Assembly: GCA_944392135.1 (NCBI GenBank) | Contig: CALXVQ010000008.1 | Location: 1 to 64,000, forward strand | Length of the DNA stretch: 64,000 nucleotides | Source of the DNA: an uncultured Rickettsiales bacterium | GTDB taxonomy: Bacteria > Pseudomonadota > Alphaproteobacteria > Rickettsiales > UBA1997 | Reading direction: 5' to 3' | Program-made: the position numbers and the translations under genes | The notes under the pieces: generated by a model | Database searches by the model: none | What the model saw: the letters and a program-made list of their open reading frames with translations, nothing else | Told to the model about the DNA's origin: nothing | Part shown: one piece after another, positions 55,917 to 64,000 of the stretch | Layout of the letters: every line of letters starts with the position of its first letter | Numbering within the stretch: position 1 is the stretch's first letter

Positions 55917-56519
55917 TTAATTTTGATAAATATATATATTCCAATGATAATGTACTTTAATTGTTTTGACTAACTTAAAATTATCACCTTCTTCGAATGG
56001 AATTGGTAAAGAATTAGCAATTATTGTAGTACCTTTTGGAAATTTTCTATAAATATTTAAAAATAATTTTTGTTGTTTAGCTAATATAAAAGTAATAACA
56101 ATATCATATTTAAAATCTTTTATATTGTTTATATCATCGTGAATTAAAGTTATATTTTTATATCTATTTCTAAATTTTGATATTTTATATATGATATTTG
56201 ATATTTCATAACCTACAAACTCAATATTTACTTTCTTTTTTAATCTTTTTTTAAGATATTTATTAATTTTAAATAATAAAGTTCCATAGCCACTGCCTAT
56301 ATCAAGAATTCTAATATTTTTCTTATTAGAATCTACAATATATTTTTTAATATATTTAGCCATCTTTTTAATGGATTTACTATTAGATGTAACAGTTGGG
56401 GATATTTTAAATCCTCTACTTATCATTAATAAAAATACTAAATATATAGCTAAAAGTACACAGCTTAAAAATAATAAGCTGAGTACTACTAATATAAAAT
56501 AAACTAAATAATCTATCAT
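55917..56519 (-). CDS. Membrane-anchored class I SAM methyltransferase, 200 residues
   Basis: An N-terminal hydrophobic stretch (YLVYFILVVLSLLFLSCVLLAIYLVFLLM, ~4-32, probably one or two helices) is joined to a Rossmann methyltransferase: motif I IRILDIGSGYGTLLFKI, acidic strand end FVGYEIS, then IHDDINNIKDFKYDIVITFI. Membrane-anchored enzymes of this size with DIGSGxG are often described as methyltransferase-domain proteins; the substrate is unknown. It overlaps the glmU stop by 1 bp, so it is in the glmU transcript. Confidence 0.85.
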   Translation of the reverse strand: MIDYLVYFILVVLSLLFLSCVLLAIYLVFLLMISRGFKISPTVTSNSKSIKKMAKYIKKYIVDSNKKNIRILDIGSGYGTLLFKINKYLKKRLKKKVNIEFVGYEISNIIYKISKFRNRYKNITLIHDDINNIKDFKYDIVITFILAKQQKLFLNIYRKFPKGTTIIANSLPIPFEEGDNFKLVKTIKVHYHWNIYIYQN

Positions 56520-57853
56520 TATTTTTTACTTCTTTTATTTCTATAATTTACAGCCTTACCTTTTAAATTTTCTTGTTTAGCTCTTGCTATTGCAATATCA
56601 TCTTTTTCAACATTTTTTGTAATAATTGAGCCAGCACCAGTCATTGCACCATCTTCAACTTTTATAGGTGAAACCATAACTGTATTTGAACCAATAAAAC
56701 AATTATTGCCAATATTTGATTGAAATTTATTAAAACCATCATAATTACAGGTGATTGTACCAGCACCAATATTTGTATTATTACCAATTGTTGTATCACC
56801 AATATATGTTAAGTGTCCAATTTTTGTACCTTCTCCTATTGTTGATTTTTTGATTTCAACAAAGTTTCCAATATGTGAGTTAGCTTTTAATATTGTTTTT
56901 GGTCTAATTCTTGCAAATGGGCCAACACTAACTCCATCCTCTAAAATACAATCTTCTAAATAAGAAAAAGAATGAATATTAATATTATTACCAATTTTTA
57001 CATTTTTTAAAAATACAACATTAGGTTCTATAATAACATCCTTACCAATTTCTGTATCATAGCTAAAATATACACTTTGTGGATCTATTAATGTAACACC
57101 ATTAGCCATAAATTCTTTTCTTTTTTGATTTTGAAAAACTTTTTCAGCGATTGATAATTCTTCTCTTGAATTTACACCTAATATGCCTTCGTCATCATCT
57201 ACAACATATTTACATATTAAATTTTCTTGATTAGCTATTTGTATAATATCAGTTAAATAATATTCTTTGCTAGCATTATTATTATTTACTTTTGAAAGTA
57301 AATCTTCTAATATTCCACCTTTAATAGCTAAAATACCAGCATTAACCAATGTTAATTTTCTAACAGATTCATCAGCATCTTTATATTCAATAATTTTTTC
57401 TAATTTATCTCCTTCTGTGATAAATCTTCCCCATCTATTATTTGGATCGCCACATTCATAACCTAAATTTACTATTGAAGCATTAGAATTATGTAATAAA
57501 TCAAGAATTTTCTTATATGTTTCTGCTTTGATTAATGGCATATCACCATACATAACTAATATGTCATTATCTTTATGTTTTAAAGCTTGTAAACCTGTTT
57601 GAGTAGCATGACCTGTACCCAATCTTTCATATTGAATGGTTGTAATAATTTTTTCATCTATATTCTTTTTAATTTCTTCAATATTTTCTTCAGAACAAAC
57701 AACACAAATTTCTTCTGTATCAAGTTGTTTTGCAGTATTAATTACATGATTAATCATTTCAAGATTGCCAACTTTATGTAATAATTTTGACAAGTTGGAT
57801 TTCATTCTAGTGCCTTTTCCAGCACCTACTATAATAACCGATAGGTTTGACAT
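56519..57853 (-). CDS. glmU: Bifunctional GlmU: GlcNAc-1-P uridyltransferase / GlcN-1-P acetyltransferase
   Basis: Makes UDP-GlcNAc for peptidoglycan and LPS. The N-terminal nucleotidyltransferase has VIIVGAGKGTRMKSNLSKLLHKVG and VMYGDMPLI; the C-terminal left-handed beta helix has hexapeptide repeats with IRPKTILKANSHIGNFVEIKKSTIGEGTKIGHLTYIGDTTIG and ITCNYDG, the acetyltransferase site. At 444 residues it is complete. The products of GlmU and the neighbouring NlpD-like protein both serve the cell wall, and the two genes are divergent. Confidence 0.98.
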   Translation of the reverse strand: MSNLSVIIVGAGKGTRMKSNLSKLLHKVGNLEMINHVINTAKQLDTEEICVVCSEENIEEIKKNIDEKIITTIQYERLGTGHATQTGLQALKHKDNDILVMYGDMPLIKAETYKKILDLLHNSNASIVNLGYECGDPNNRWGRFITEGDKLEKIIEYKDADESVRKLTLVNAGILAIKGGILEDLLSKVNNNNASKEYYLTDIIQIANQENLICKYVVDDDEGILGVNSREELSIAEKVFQNQKRKEFMANGVTLIDPQSVYFSYDTEIGKDVIIEPNVVFLKNVKIGNNINIHSFSYLEDCILEDGVSVGPFARIRPKTILKANSHIGNFVEIKKSTIGEGTKIGHLTYIGDTTIGNNTNIGAGTITCNYDGFNKFQSNIGNNCFIGSNTVMVSPIKVEDGAMTGAGSIITKNVEKDDIAIARAKQENLKGKAVNYRNKRSKK

Positions 57854-57978
57854 AAATAAATAAATTTTTAAAACTGTGTTAATAATATATTTATAAAATA
57901 ATATTGCAATAAATTTTATTTGATTAATAAATTTTCTTTACATTTTAAATTAAAATAATTTATAATGATATAGGGAGA

Positions 57979-59394
57979 ATGAAAAAAATTTTTATGAGAA
58001 AAGAACATATTGGTTTATTTTTATTATTATCAGCTGTTGGTTGTACTCAAAAACCAGCTGAAATTGTGTATAAAGATAGTGCTATATATAATCCTACATT
58101 TAGTGAAGTGTATGTTGAAAGTCCTGATGGTAAACTTGCAAGAAGTCTTAGGGGTACTACTACAACTAATGAAGATGCTAGAAAAATTAGTATAATTAAT
58201 AAAGAAAGAGTTGCTGAGATAGGAAAAAATTATTATACAGTAAAATCTGGTGATAGTTTATGGTCAATATCTAGAAAATTCGGTATGAAAGTTCAAGATT
58301 TAGTGTATTTAAATAATTTAAGAAAACCATATACTATAAGACCAGGACAAACACTTAAAATTTCAAATGCTTTTCCGACAACAAAAACAAATATTTCAAA
58401 CAAAACAACGACACAAGACAATAAAGCAAATAACATAAGTTATATTACATACACAGTAAAATCTGGTGATAATTTATCTACCATTGCATCTAATTATGGT
58501 ATGTCAACTTCCGAATTAGCTGACTTAAATAATATAGAAAGTCCATATAATATAAAAATAGGACAAAAATTAAAAATAGAATATAATAAAAAAACAGGTG
58601 GTGGTCTTTCCACTTATGTTGTAAAATCTGGTGATAATTTATCTACCATTGCATCTAATTATGGTATGTCAACTACTGAATTAGCAAAATTAAATGGTAT
58701 TAAATCTCCTTATAATATTAGAATAGGACAAACTATTAAAATTAAGGAAAATAATGCAACAGGTAATAATCATTTAACAACTTATGTTGTAAAAAGTGGA
58801 GATAATTTAACAAAAATTGCCAAAAATAATGATATGACTTTACAAGAATTAGTTGAATTAAATGAAATTAAATCTCCATATATAATAAAACCAGGACAAA
58901 AGTTAAAAGTTAGTTCTAATGAACCTATTGTTGTTGTACAACAAAGTACAAAAACTAATAATAATACAAAAAAAACAGAAGTTGTACAAAGAAAACAAAT
59001 CAAAACACAGAAAAAAACTTTATCTTTTACTTGGCCTGTTAAAGGTAATATAGTATCAAGTTTTGGTAATAAAGCTAATGGTTTATATAATGATGGTGTA
59101 AATATTGGAGCATCAAAAGGTACTAAATTTAAAGCGACAGAAGATGGAGTTGTTGCCTATGTTGGTAATGAATTAAGAGGCTACGGAACCATAATTCTTA
59201 TTAAACATGATGATAATTGGATTTCAGCTTATGCACATTGTGATAGTGTTAATGTATCAAGGGGCGATATGGTAGACAAAGGACAAGTTATTGGTACTGT
59301 TGGTGATAGTGGTAATGTTTCAAGCCCTCAACTATATTTTAGTTTAAGAAAAGGTAGAGAAGCTGTTGATCCAGTAAAATATTTAAAAGATTAA
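57979..59394 (+). CDS. NlpD-like lipoprotein: four LysM domains and a degenerate LytM/M23 domain
   Basis: Probably an activator of cell-wall amidases at division. The start has KK, a hydrophobic core and Cys22 after SAVG (a weak lipobox). Four LysM repeats follow (about 77-120, 155-197, 208-250 and 265-308), each YxVKSGDxLxxIAxxxxM...L..LN.I..PY.I..GQ.LK. The C-terminal M23 domain (about 345-471) has N-D-G-V-N-I where active enzymes have HxGxDI, and PQLYFSLR where HLHFE is expected, so zinc ligands are missing, as in E. coli NlpD. AGGGAG is a strong ribosome-binding site just before the ATG. Confidence 0.9.
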   Translation: MKKIFMRKEHIGLFLLLSAVGCTQKPAEIVYKDSAIYNPTFSEVYVESPDGKLARSLRGTTTTNEDARKISIINKERVAEIGKNYYTVKSGDSLWSISRKFGMKVQDLVYLNNLRKPYTIRPGQTLKISNAFPTTKTNISNKTTTQDNKANNISYITYTVKSGDNLSTIASNYGMSTSELADLNNIESPYNIKIGQKLKIEYNKKTGGGLSTYVVKSGDNLSTIASNYGMSTTELAKLNGIKSPYNIRIGQTIKIKENNATGNNHLTTYVVKSGDNLTKIAKNNDMTLQELVELNEIKSPYIIKPGQKLKVSSNEPIVVVQQSTKTNNNTKKTEVVQRKQIKTQKKTLSFTWPVKGNIVSSFGNKANGLYNDGVNIGASKGTKFKATEDGVVAYVGNELRGYGTIILIKHDDNWISAYAHCDSVNVSRGDMVDKGQVIGTVGDSGNVSSPQLYFSLRKGREAVDPVKYLKD

Positions 59395-59397
59395 TAA

Positions 59398-60645
59398 ATG
59401 CAGGTAAAAATTGATAATATAAACAATTATGGAAATGGTTGTGGAATATATAACAATAAAAAAGTTATTATTCCACAAACTTGTCCTGGTGATGTTGTAG
59501 AATGTGAAATTATAAAAGAAAATAAAGATTTTATAACTGCAAAAGTCAATAAATTTATTTCTTTATCGCAAAATAGAATAGATTATAATAAAATTTGCCC
59601 TATTTATGATTTATGTGGTGGCTGTAATTTATTACATCTAAATGATACTACTTATTATCAATTTAAAAAAGATATTATTGGCAAAATTATATTAAAACTT
59701 GATAATGTTGATATTAAAGATTTTGATATAGTTAAAATTGGATATAATACCAGAAGAAGAGTTGTCTTTCAAGTAAAAAATAATAAATTAGGTTTTTTTG
59801 AACGAAATACTAATAATATTGTGGAAGTCAATTCTTGTCCTTTAATTAATAATAATATTAATTCTATTATTGAACCATTGAAAAATATAATTAAAAAGGT
59901 TTACCATATTAATGAAATATCAATTGTTTCATGTGAAAATGGTTTGGGTGTATTATTTATTTTAAATAAAGATTTATCAAATATTGACAATGATATATTA
60001 TTAGATTTTGCAAAGAATAATAAAGATATTATAACTTTAAGTTATAAAATTAATAATGAAGAACCTTATTTATTAATTCAAAAATTAACTCCACAATTAA
60101 CATTTGATAATGGCATTAAAATAGATTTACCAGTAAATATATTTTTACAAGCAACTCTCGAAGGTCAAAAGGAAATTACAAAAATTGTAGTTGATAATTT
60201 AAAAGGTTGTAAAAAAGTACTTGATCTATATTGTGGAATAGGAACATATACTTTTCCATTATCATCATATACAAAAGTACATGCCGTTGAAGGTAGTGAG
60301 TTTATGATTAATACAATGAAAGAAAATATTTTAAATAATAAACTTAATAATAAAATAACAACAGAATGTAGAAATTTAGTTGAAGCACCATTATTAGTAA
60401 GTGAATTAAATAATTATGACGGTATTGTAATTAATCCACCACGAAATGGAGCAAAAGCACAATGTGAAATTATTGCAAAAAGTAATATAAAAACAATAGT
60501 TATGGTTTCTTGTAATCCACAAACATTTGCAATAGACGCTAGAGAATTATGTTCTAATAGCTATAAAATTATTAATATTATGGGTATTGACCAATTTTAT
60601 AAAACACAACATCTTGAAGTAGTTGCAACCTTCAAAAAGATTTAA
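59398..60645 (+). CDS. RNA m5U methyltransferase of the RlmD/TrmA family
   Basis: Methylates a uridine at C5 in rRNA or tRNA. The N-terminal TRAM-like domain is followed by the iron-sulfur cysteines in CPIYDLCGGCNLLH plus a later Cys (NSCPLI), SAM motif VLDLYCGIGTYTFPL, INPPRNGA, and the catalytic Cys in MVSCNPQTFAIDARELC, ending YKTQHLEVVATFKK. The iron-sulfur cluster points to RlmD or RlmC/RlmCD rather than TrmA; which uridine is targeted is uncertain. It starts 3 bp after the NlpD-like gene and overlaps the recF stop by 4 bp. Confidence 0.92.
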   Translation: MQVKIDNINNYGNGCGIYNNKKVIIPQTCPGDVVECEIIKENKDFITAKVNKFISLSQNRIDYNKICPIYDLCGGCNLLHLNDTTYYQFKKDIIGKIILKLDNVDIKDFDIVKIGYNTRRRVVFQVKNNKLGFFERNTNNIVEVNSCPLINNNINSIIEPLKNIIKKVYHINEISIVSCENGLGVLFILNKDLSNIDNDILLDFAKNNKDIITLSYKINNEEPYLLIQKLTPQLTFDNGIKIDLPVNIFLQATLEGQKEITKIVVDNLKGCKKVLDLYCGIGTYTFPLSSYTKVHAVEGSEFMINTMKENILNNKLNNKITTECRNLVEAPLLVSELNNYDGIVINPPRNGAKAQCEIIAKSNIKTIVMVSCNPQTFAIDARELCSNSYKIINIMGIDQFYKTQHLEVVATFKKI

Positions 60646-61778
60646 TTATTAGTCAATAATTCTTCTAAATTCAAAGTATTTACATTGTTATTAGGTAATA
60701 TATCACTAAAAATTGATATATCTGTACCAGTAATAAAAGATTGTACATTTAATTTTAATAATTCATTAAATAATTCTAATTTTTTATTCTTATCAAGATA
60801 TGAAAATACTTCATCTAGCAAAATAATTGGTTGTGGTTTATTTAATTCTTTACATAATAAAGCTTTTAATATAGTAAATGAAATTAAAAATAATTTTTGT
60901 TCGCCAGTAGAACAAAATTGAGCATCCATATTTTTTGTTTGATAAAATAGTCTTAAATCGCTTTTATGTACCCCTTCTGTGGTTCTTTTTGTTTCATTAT
61001 CTTGTTGCCTATTATCTCTTAATATTTTTCTAAATTCTTCTTCTGCTTGCATAGCTGTAATATTATCCAATAAAAGATTTTCAAACTTTCCATCTATTGT
61101 TATAATAAATTTAGGAAAATTAAAATCATAATTTACTAAAATTCTGTTTAGATGTCTAATAACTTGATTTCTGGCAACAGCAATAGAAATTCCAGTTTCT
61201 GCAATTTTTTCTTCAAGTACTGTTAGCCAATGCTCGTCAAACTTTTTACTATCTTGCAAAACCTTCATTCTTTCTTTTACAAGAAATTCATATTTGTTAA
61301 TTCTAGAAGAATGGTTATTGTCAACTATATAAACAATTCTGTCTAAAAACTTTCTCCTATTAGCTTTTTCATCTATAAATAAAGTTTGCATATCAGGAGT
61401 AAGCCATATTACATTAAGAATTTTATTTAATTCTTCTTGACTTCTTACAATATTACCATTTATTTTAATTTTCTTTTTTAGTATATTATTATCATTTTCA
61501 GAATATATAGCTATTGTATCAGCAATATTATTGTCTTCAATATTGGCAAAAATAGTCCAATTATAATTAATTACTGGTTGCTCTGTAATTCTTAATACAT
61601 CACCAATATTTGCACCCAACATACCTTTTCCAGCTGTAAGAAAAGATAAAGCTTCTAAAATATTTGTTTTTCCAATACCATTTTTACCATAGATTATATT
61701 AATATTAGGCTTAAATGAAAATTTTACATTTTCATAAACTCTATAATTGGTAAGTATAAGATCCTTTATATATGTCAT
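60642..61778 (-). CDS. recF: DNA replication and repair protein RecF
   Basis: Binds gapped DNA with RecO/RecR and helps load RecA. Walker A INIIYGKNGIGKTNILEALSFL at the N-terminus, the RecF-typical WLTPDMQTLF, and the SMC-type C-terminal signature CSTGEQKLFLISFTILKA with Walker B PIILLDEVFSYLD are all present. Length 378 fits. In many bacteria recF lies beside dnaA-dnaN at the origin; here the neighbours differ, but it is 7 kb from the candidate origin array. It is convergent with the RNA methyltransferase gene (4-bp overlap). Confidence 0.97.
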   Translation of the reverse strand: MTYIKDLILTNYRVYENVKFSFKPNINIIYGKNGIGKTNILEALSFLTAGKGMLGANIGDVLRITEQPVINYNWTIFANIEDNNIADTIAIYSENDNNILKKKIKINGNIVRSQEELNKILNVIWLTPDMQTLFIDEKANRRKFLDRIVYIVDNNHSSRINKYEFLVKERMKVLQDSKKFDEHWLTVLEEKIAETGISIAVARNQVIRHLNRILVNYDFNFPKFIITIDGKFENLLLDNITAMQAEEEFRKILRDNRQQDNETKRTTEGVHKSDLRLFYQTKNMDAQFCSTGEQKLFLISFTILKALLCKELNKPQPIILLDEVFSYLDKNKKLELFNELLKLNVQSFITGTDISIFSDILPNNNVNTLNLEELLTNN

Positions 61779-61918
61779 AAAATGTTATTAATACTATAAT
61801 AAATATAATTTAATGTAAAAACGATATATAAAATAATGTAAAAATCAATAATTTTCTATTGACTTTAATTCTTCTTTGTTTGTAAATAGTATATAGTGTT
61901 TTAATAATTATTATTTAT

Positions 61919-62986
61919 ATGCAACTTTTGATAGCTATATTAACATTTTCATTCTTTTTTACTTCTCATAGTTTATATAAAAGTCTTGTAGGGCCATATG
62001 TTAGCAATATTTATTTAAGTATATTTTTATATATCATAATTACATTAATAGGCCAATCTTTTTATTTATTATTTGATAAAAATATAAATCCATATATTGA
62101 ATATGTACTATATATTGTGATTTTTACATTTTCTTTTATGTTTTTTTACTATTTAATTATTGATATAATAAGATTATTTTATTTAAAGAATAATCCACAA
62201 TTATTAGATATAAAAGTTCTTATAATTGCAATATTATTAGGCATTTTTGGCTTTTTTAATAGATACAATATTAGAATTACAAAATATAACATAGATAGTA
62301 ATAAAGATTTAAAATTAAAAATAATTTTCTTATCTGATTTACATATTGGTGATACTGGTATAAATAAAATAATTTTAGAAAAAGCAGTTGAAAAAATTAA
62401 TAAACAAAGCCCTGATATAGTTATTTTTGGTGGTGATATTATAGAACGAAATTATAAAGCATTCACAGAAAATAATATTAATGAAATAATAAAAGGTATA
62501 AAAGCACAATATGGTGTTTATGGTGTTTTAGGAAATCATGATTATTATGGGGGACAATCTACTCAAATAACAAAAACATTGCAAGAAGATGGAAATATTA
62601 ATATTTTAAATGATAGATTGGTAAATTTTGATAAGTTTGTTTTGATAGGAAGAGAAGATATTGCAAAAACAAGATTTGGAGATAGAAGATTAGATATTGA
62701 AGAAATATTAACAGAACCAACTGATAAATATAAAATTGTTATAGATCACAATCCACAAAATTTTAATGATAGTGTAGAAAATAATATTGATTTACAAGTT
62801 TCAGGACATACACATAATGGTCAATTCTTTCCATTTACACTAATAGTGAAATTCTTTCATGAAAAAGCATATGGTGTGTTAAAGAAAGAAAATAGCACTC
62901 TAATTGTTTCATCAGGTTTAAGTACTTGGAGAATACCTATTAAATTAGGAAGCAAGCCAGAAATTGTTGTGATAAACATTAATTAA
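61919..62986 (+). CDS. Membrane-bound metallophosphoesterase (YkuE/YaeI-like)
   Basis: Four N-terminal helices (to about residue 115) are followed by a calcineurin-like phosphoesterase: IIFLSDLHIGDTG (Asp, His), VIFGGDIIERN, VLGNHDYYGG, IVIDHNPQNF and QVSGHTHNGQFFP, so all metal ligands are present. Relatives in the YaeI/YkuE group hydrolyse phosphodiesters of membrane or nucleotide substrates (lipid A precursor in LpxI/LpxH is a separate group). Substrate here is unknown. A 140-bp intergenic gap precedes it, and a parS-like site lies 9 bp after the stop. Confidence 0.9.
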   Translation: MQLLIAILTFSFFFTSHSLYKSLVGPYVSNIYLSIFLYIIITLIGQSFYLLFDKNINPYIEYVLYIVIFTFSFMFFYYLIIDIIRLFYLKNNPQLLDIKVLIIAILLGIFGFFNRYNIRITKYNIDSNKDLKLKIIFLSDLHIGDTGINKIILEKAVEKINKQSPDIVIFGGDIIERNYKAFTENNINEIIKGIKAQYGVYGVLGNHDYYGGQSTQITKTLQEDGNINILNDRLVNFDKFVLIGREDIAKTRFGDRRLDIEEILTEPTDKYKIVIDHNPQNFNDSVENNIDLQVSGHTHNGQFFPFTLIVKFFHEKAYGVLKKENSTLIVSSGLSTWRIPIKLGSKPEIVVININ

Positions 62987-62994
62987 ATATTAAA

Positions 62995-63010
62995 TGTTTC
63001 ACATGAAACA
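62995..63010 (+). other. parS-like site 6
   Basis: TGTTTCACATGAAACA, between converging genes and directly abutting the stop codon of the TsaC-like gene at 63011. Confidence 0.8.
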
Positions 63011-63547
63011 TTATCTAATTTTAATTAATTGATTATCTTGAATTTTAAAGACATTAGAAGCTTTATTACTTGGTTCTGTATTATTATTTAAAATTAAATC
63101 TATTTTACCATTAAATGTTTTTAATACTTCATTATATGTAAGACATTCTTTTTGTCCTGAAATATTAATACTTGTTGCAAAAACTGGTTTTTTATATTCT
63201 TTTAATAAATCAATAATAAATTTATTATCTGGTATTCTAATTCCTATATATTCATTGGATATCAAGGAAAGATAATTTTTATCAATTTTTTCAAGAATTA
63301 TTGTATTGTTTTGTAATTTATTTTCTATAAAATCATTAATAAATTCATTGGTATAGCAAATATCTTTAATTTTATTTTTATCATCTAAAAATATTGACAA
63401 TTTTTTATTTCTATCTCTATTTTTTAATTCATATAATTTATTTACTGCAATAATAGATGTAGGATCGCCAATTACACCATAAATTGTATCTGTTGGTAAA
63501 GCTACTAGACCATTATTATTTAATACTTTAATTATTTCTTGAATCAT
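63011..63547 (-). CDS. TsaC/Sua5/YrdC-type threonylcarbamoyl-AMP synthase
   Basis: It would make threonylcarbamoyl-AMP for the t6A modification at position 37 of ANN-decoding tRNAs. The family core is clear: GLVALPTDTIYGVIGDPTSIIAVNKLYELKNRDRNKKLSIFL, YIGIRIPDNKFIIDLL, and PVFATSINISGQKE. At 178 residues it has only the YrdC domain, as in TsaC, with no Sua5 C-terminal domain. It starts 4 bp after the eptA-like gene ends. Confidence 0.92.
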   Translation of the reverse strand: MIQEIIKVLNNNGLVALPTDTIYGVIGDPTSIIAVNKLYELKNRDRNKKLSIFLDDKNKIKDICYTNEFINDFIENKLQNNTIILEKIDKNYLSLISNEYIGIRIPDNKFIIDLLKEYKKPVFATSINISGQKECLTYNEVLKTFNGKIDLILNNNTEPSNKASNVFKIQDNQLIKIR

Positions 63548-63551
63548 AAAA

Positions 63552-64000
63552 TTATTTCATACAATCATTAAAAATATCAAGATCAGCATTATAATATTGT
63601 GAATTAATTTTAAAAAGTCCTAACATTGAATGAAAAATATTGTCTTGTGATAAATTACTATTAATTTTATTTTTTAAACATTGTTTGTCAATATTAAATG
63701 TATTAGCAAAATCATCATTTAACCATATAAAGAATGCAGGATTTTTTTGATCTTTTGGTGCTGTATTAAATGGAGCACTATGCATAAATATACCATTTTC
63801 ACCTAGTGATTGTCCATGATCTGACATAAAAATTAACATTGTATTATATTCATTGCCTAAATTATTTAGCCTATCTATAATTTCTTTTAATAAATAACTA
63901 GTGTAATATATACTATTATCATAAGCATTTATAATTTCTTGAACCGAACAATTATCAAGTTCACTATTACAAGCTGGTTTATATATTTCAAACTCTTTTG
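63552..64000 (-). CDS. eptA: Phosphoethanolamine transferase (EptA-like), C-terminal part, cut by the window edge
   Basis: The minus-strand frame is open from the window edge (64000) to the stop at 63552. The translation of 64000-63840 continues the ORF upstream of the internal ATG at 63839: KPACNSELDNCSVQEIINAY, DNSIYYTSYLLKEIIDRLNN, then LIFMSDHGQSLGENGIFMHSAPFN. NAYDNSIxYTxYLL and MSDHGxSLGENG (metal-binding Asp and His) are diagnostic of EptA-type lipid A phosphoethanolamine transferases, inner-membrane enzymes with a periplasmic sulfatase-fold domain. The membrane part and the catalytic Thr lie outside. With kdsA it supports an LPS-bearing outer membrane. Confidence 0.85.
   Translation of the reverse strand, partial: KEFEIYKPACNSELDNCSVQEIINAYDNSIYYTSYLLKEIIDRLNNLGNEYNTMLIFMSDHGQSLGENGIFMHSAPFNTAPKDQKNPAFFIWLNDDFANTFNIDKQCLKNKINSNLSQDNIFHSMLGLFKINSQYYNADLDIFNDCMK

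Noticed and set aside
59925-59940. parS-like TGTTTCATGTGAAAAT in the RNA methyltransferase gene
   Set aside because: Two mismatches in the right half-site; not counted as a site, though mentioned as a possible decayed one.

Overview
The window is a piece of an A+T-rich (by eye about three-quarters A+T) alphaproteobacterial chromosome. Evidence for this: the 16S rRNA (minus strand, 664-2188) has the short V3 region and the 5' sequence typical of Alphaproteobacteria; a TrcR (DUF1013) gene, a family I know only from that class, sits at 33.1 kb; and the RNase E has an acidic insert in its S1 domain. It is not a Rickettsia-type energy parasite, because glycolytic genes (pgi, fba), rpe, gpsA and amino-sugar genes are present. 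It has a Gram-negative envelope with LPS (kdsA, eptA fragment, TolC, NlpD-like protein). An uncultured, host- or gut-associated AT-rich lineage is my best guess, with low confidence at family level.

Layout. 1-660: fragment of an IS200-type transposase plus covarying hairpin elements. 0.66-2.2 kb: a solitary 16S rRNA gene with a perfect consensus promoter and its own terminator, with no 23S, 5S or tRNA next to it. 3-28.6 kb: housekeeping genes (ileS lacking its C-terminal domain, mgtA, upp, nrdR, rsfS, comEC, dnaK, rne, rpmB, rpe, an orphan response regulator, a DsbD-like protein, smpB, ftsY). 28.7-33.7 kb: nagA, tRNA-Arg(UCG), kdsA, rplY, trcR. 33.8-48.3 kb: a TolC-like protein, metK, gpsA, fba, an alarmone-hydrolase-like HD protein, a prolyl aminopeptidase, pgi, a TraX-like protein, a double-module ThyX, a phosphohexomutase, an MscS channel and trxB. 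49.2-64 kb: a pilin-like protein, DUF4349 and TPR membrane proteins, a lineage-specific basic protein, hflK, a deformylase-like protein, rlmH, glmU, an nlpD-like gene, rlmD-like, recF, a metallophosphoesterase, a TsaC-like protein and a partial eptA.

The most interesting signal is replication and segregation architecture. Six exact copies of a 16-bp parS-like site (TGTTTCACATGAAACA or its complement) lie between 35.5 and 63.0 kb. Inside that cluster, the intergenic region 53560-53896 holds eight exact copies of the 9-mer TTATTAACA in both orientations within 207 bp. This 9-mer is one base away from the DnaA-box consensus TTATNCACA, and recF lies 7 kb away. I infer that the window covers the origin-proximal centromere region and probably contains oriC. 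No parA, parB, dnaA or dnaN is present.

Five intergenic regions (about 2.6, 10.7, 22.5-23.5, 31.3-32.3 and 48.4-49.1 kb) are packed with short palindromic repeats. Their outer ends are conserved but their hairpin cores are interchangeable, and longer composite duplications are superimposed. Open reading frames through these repeats are not genes. I see no CRISPR array, prophage or recognisable defence island.
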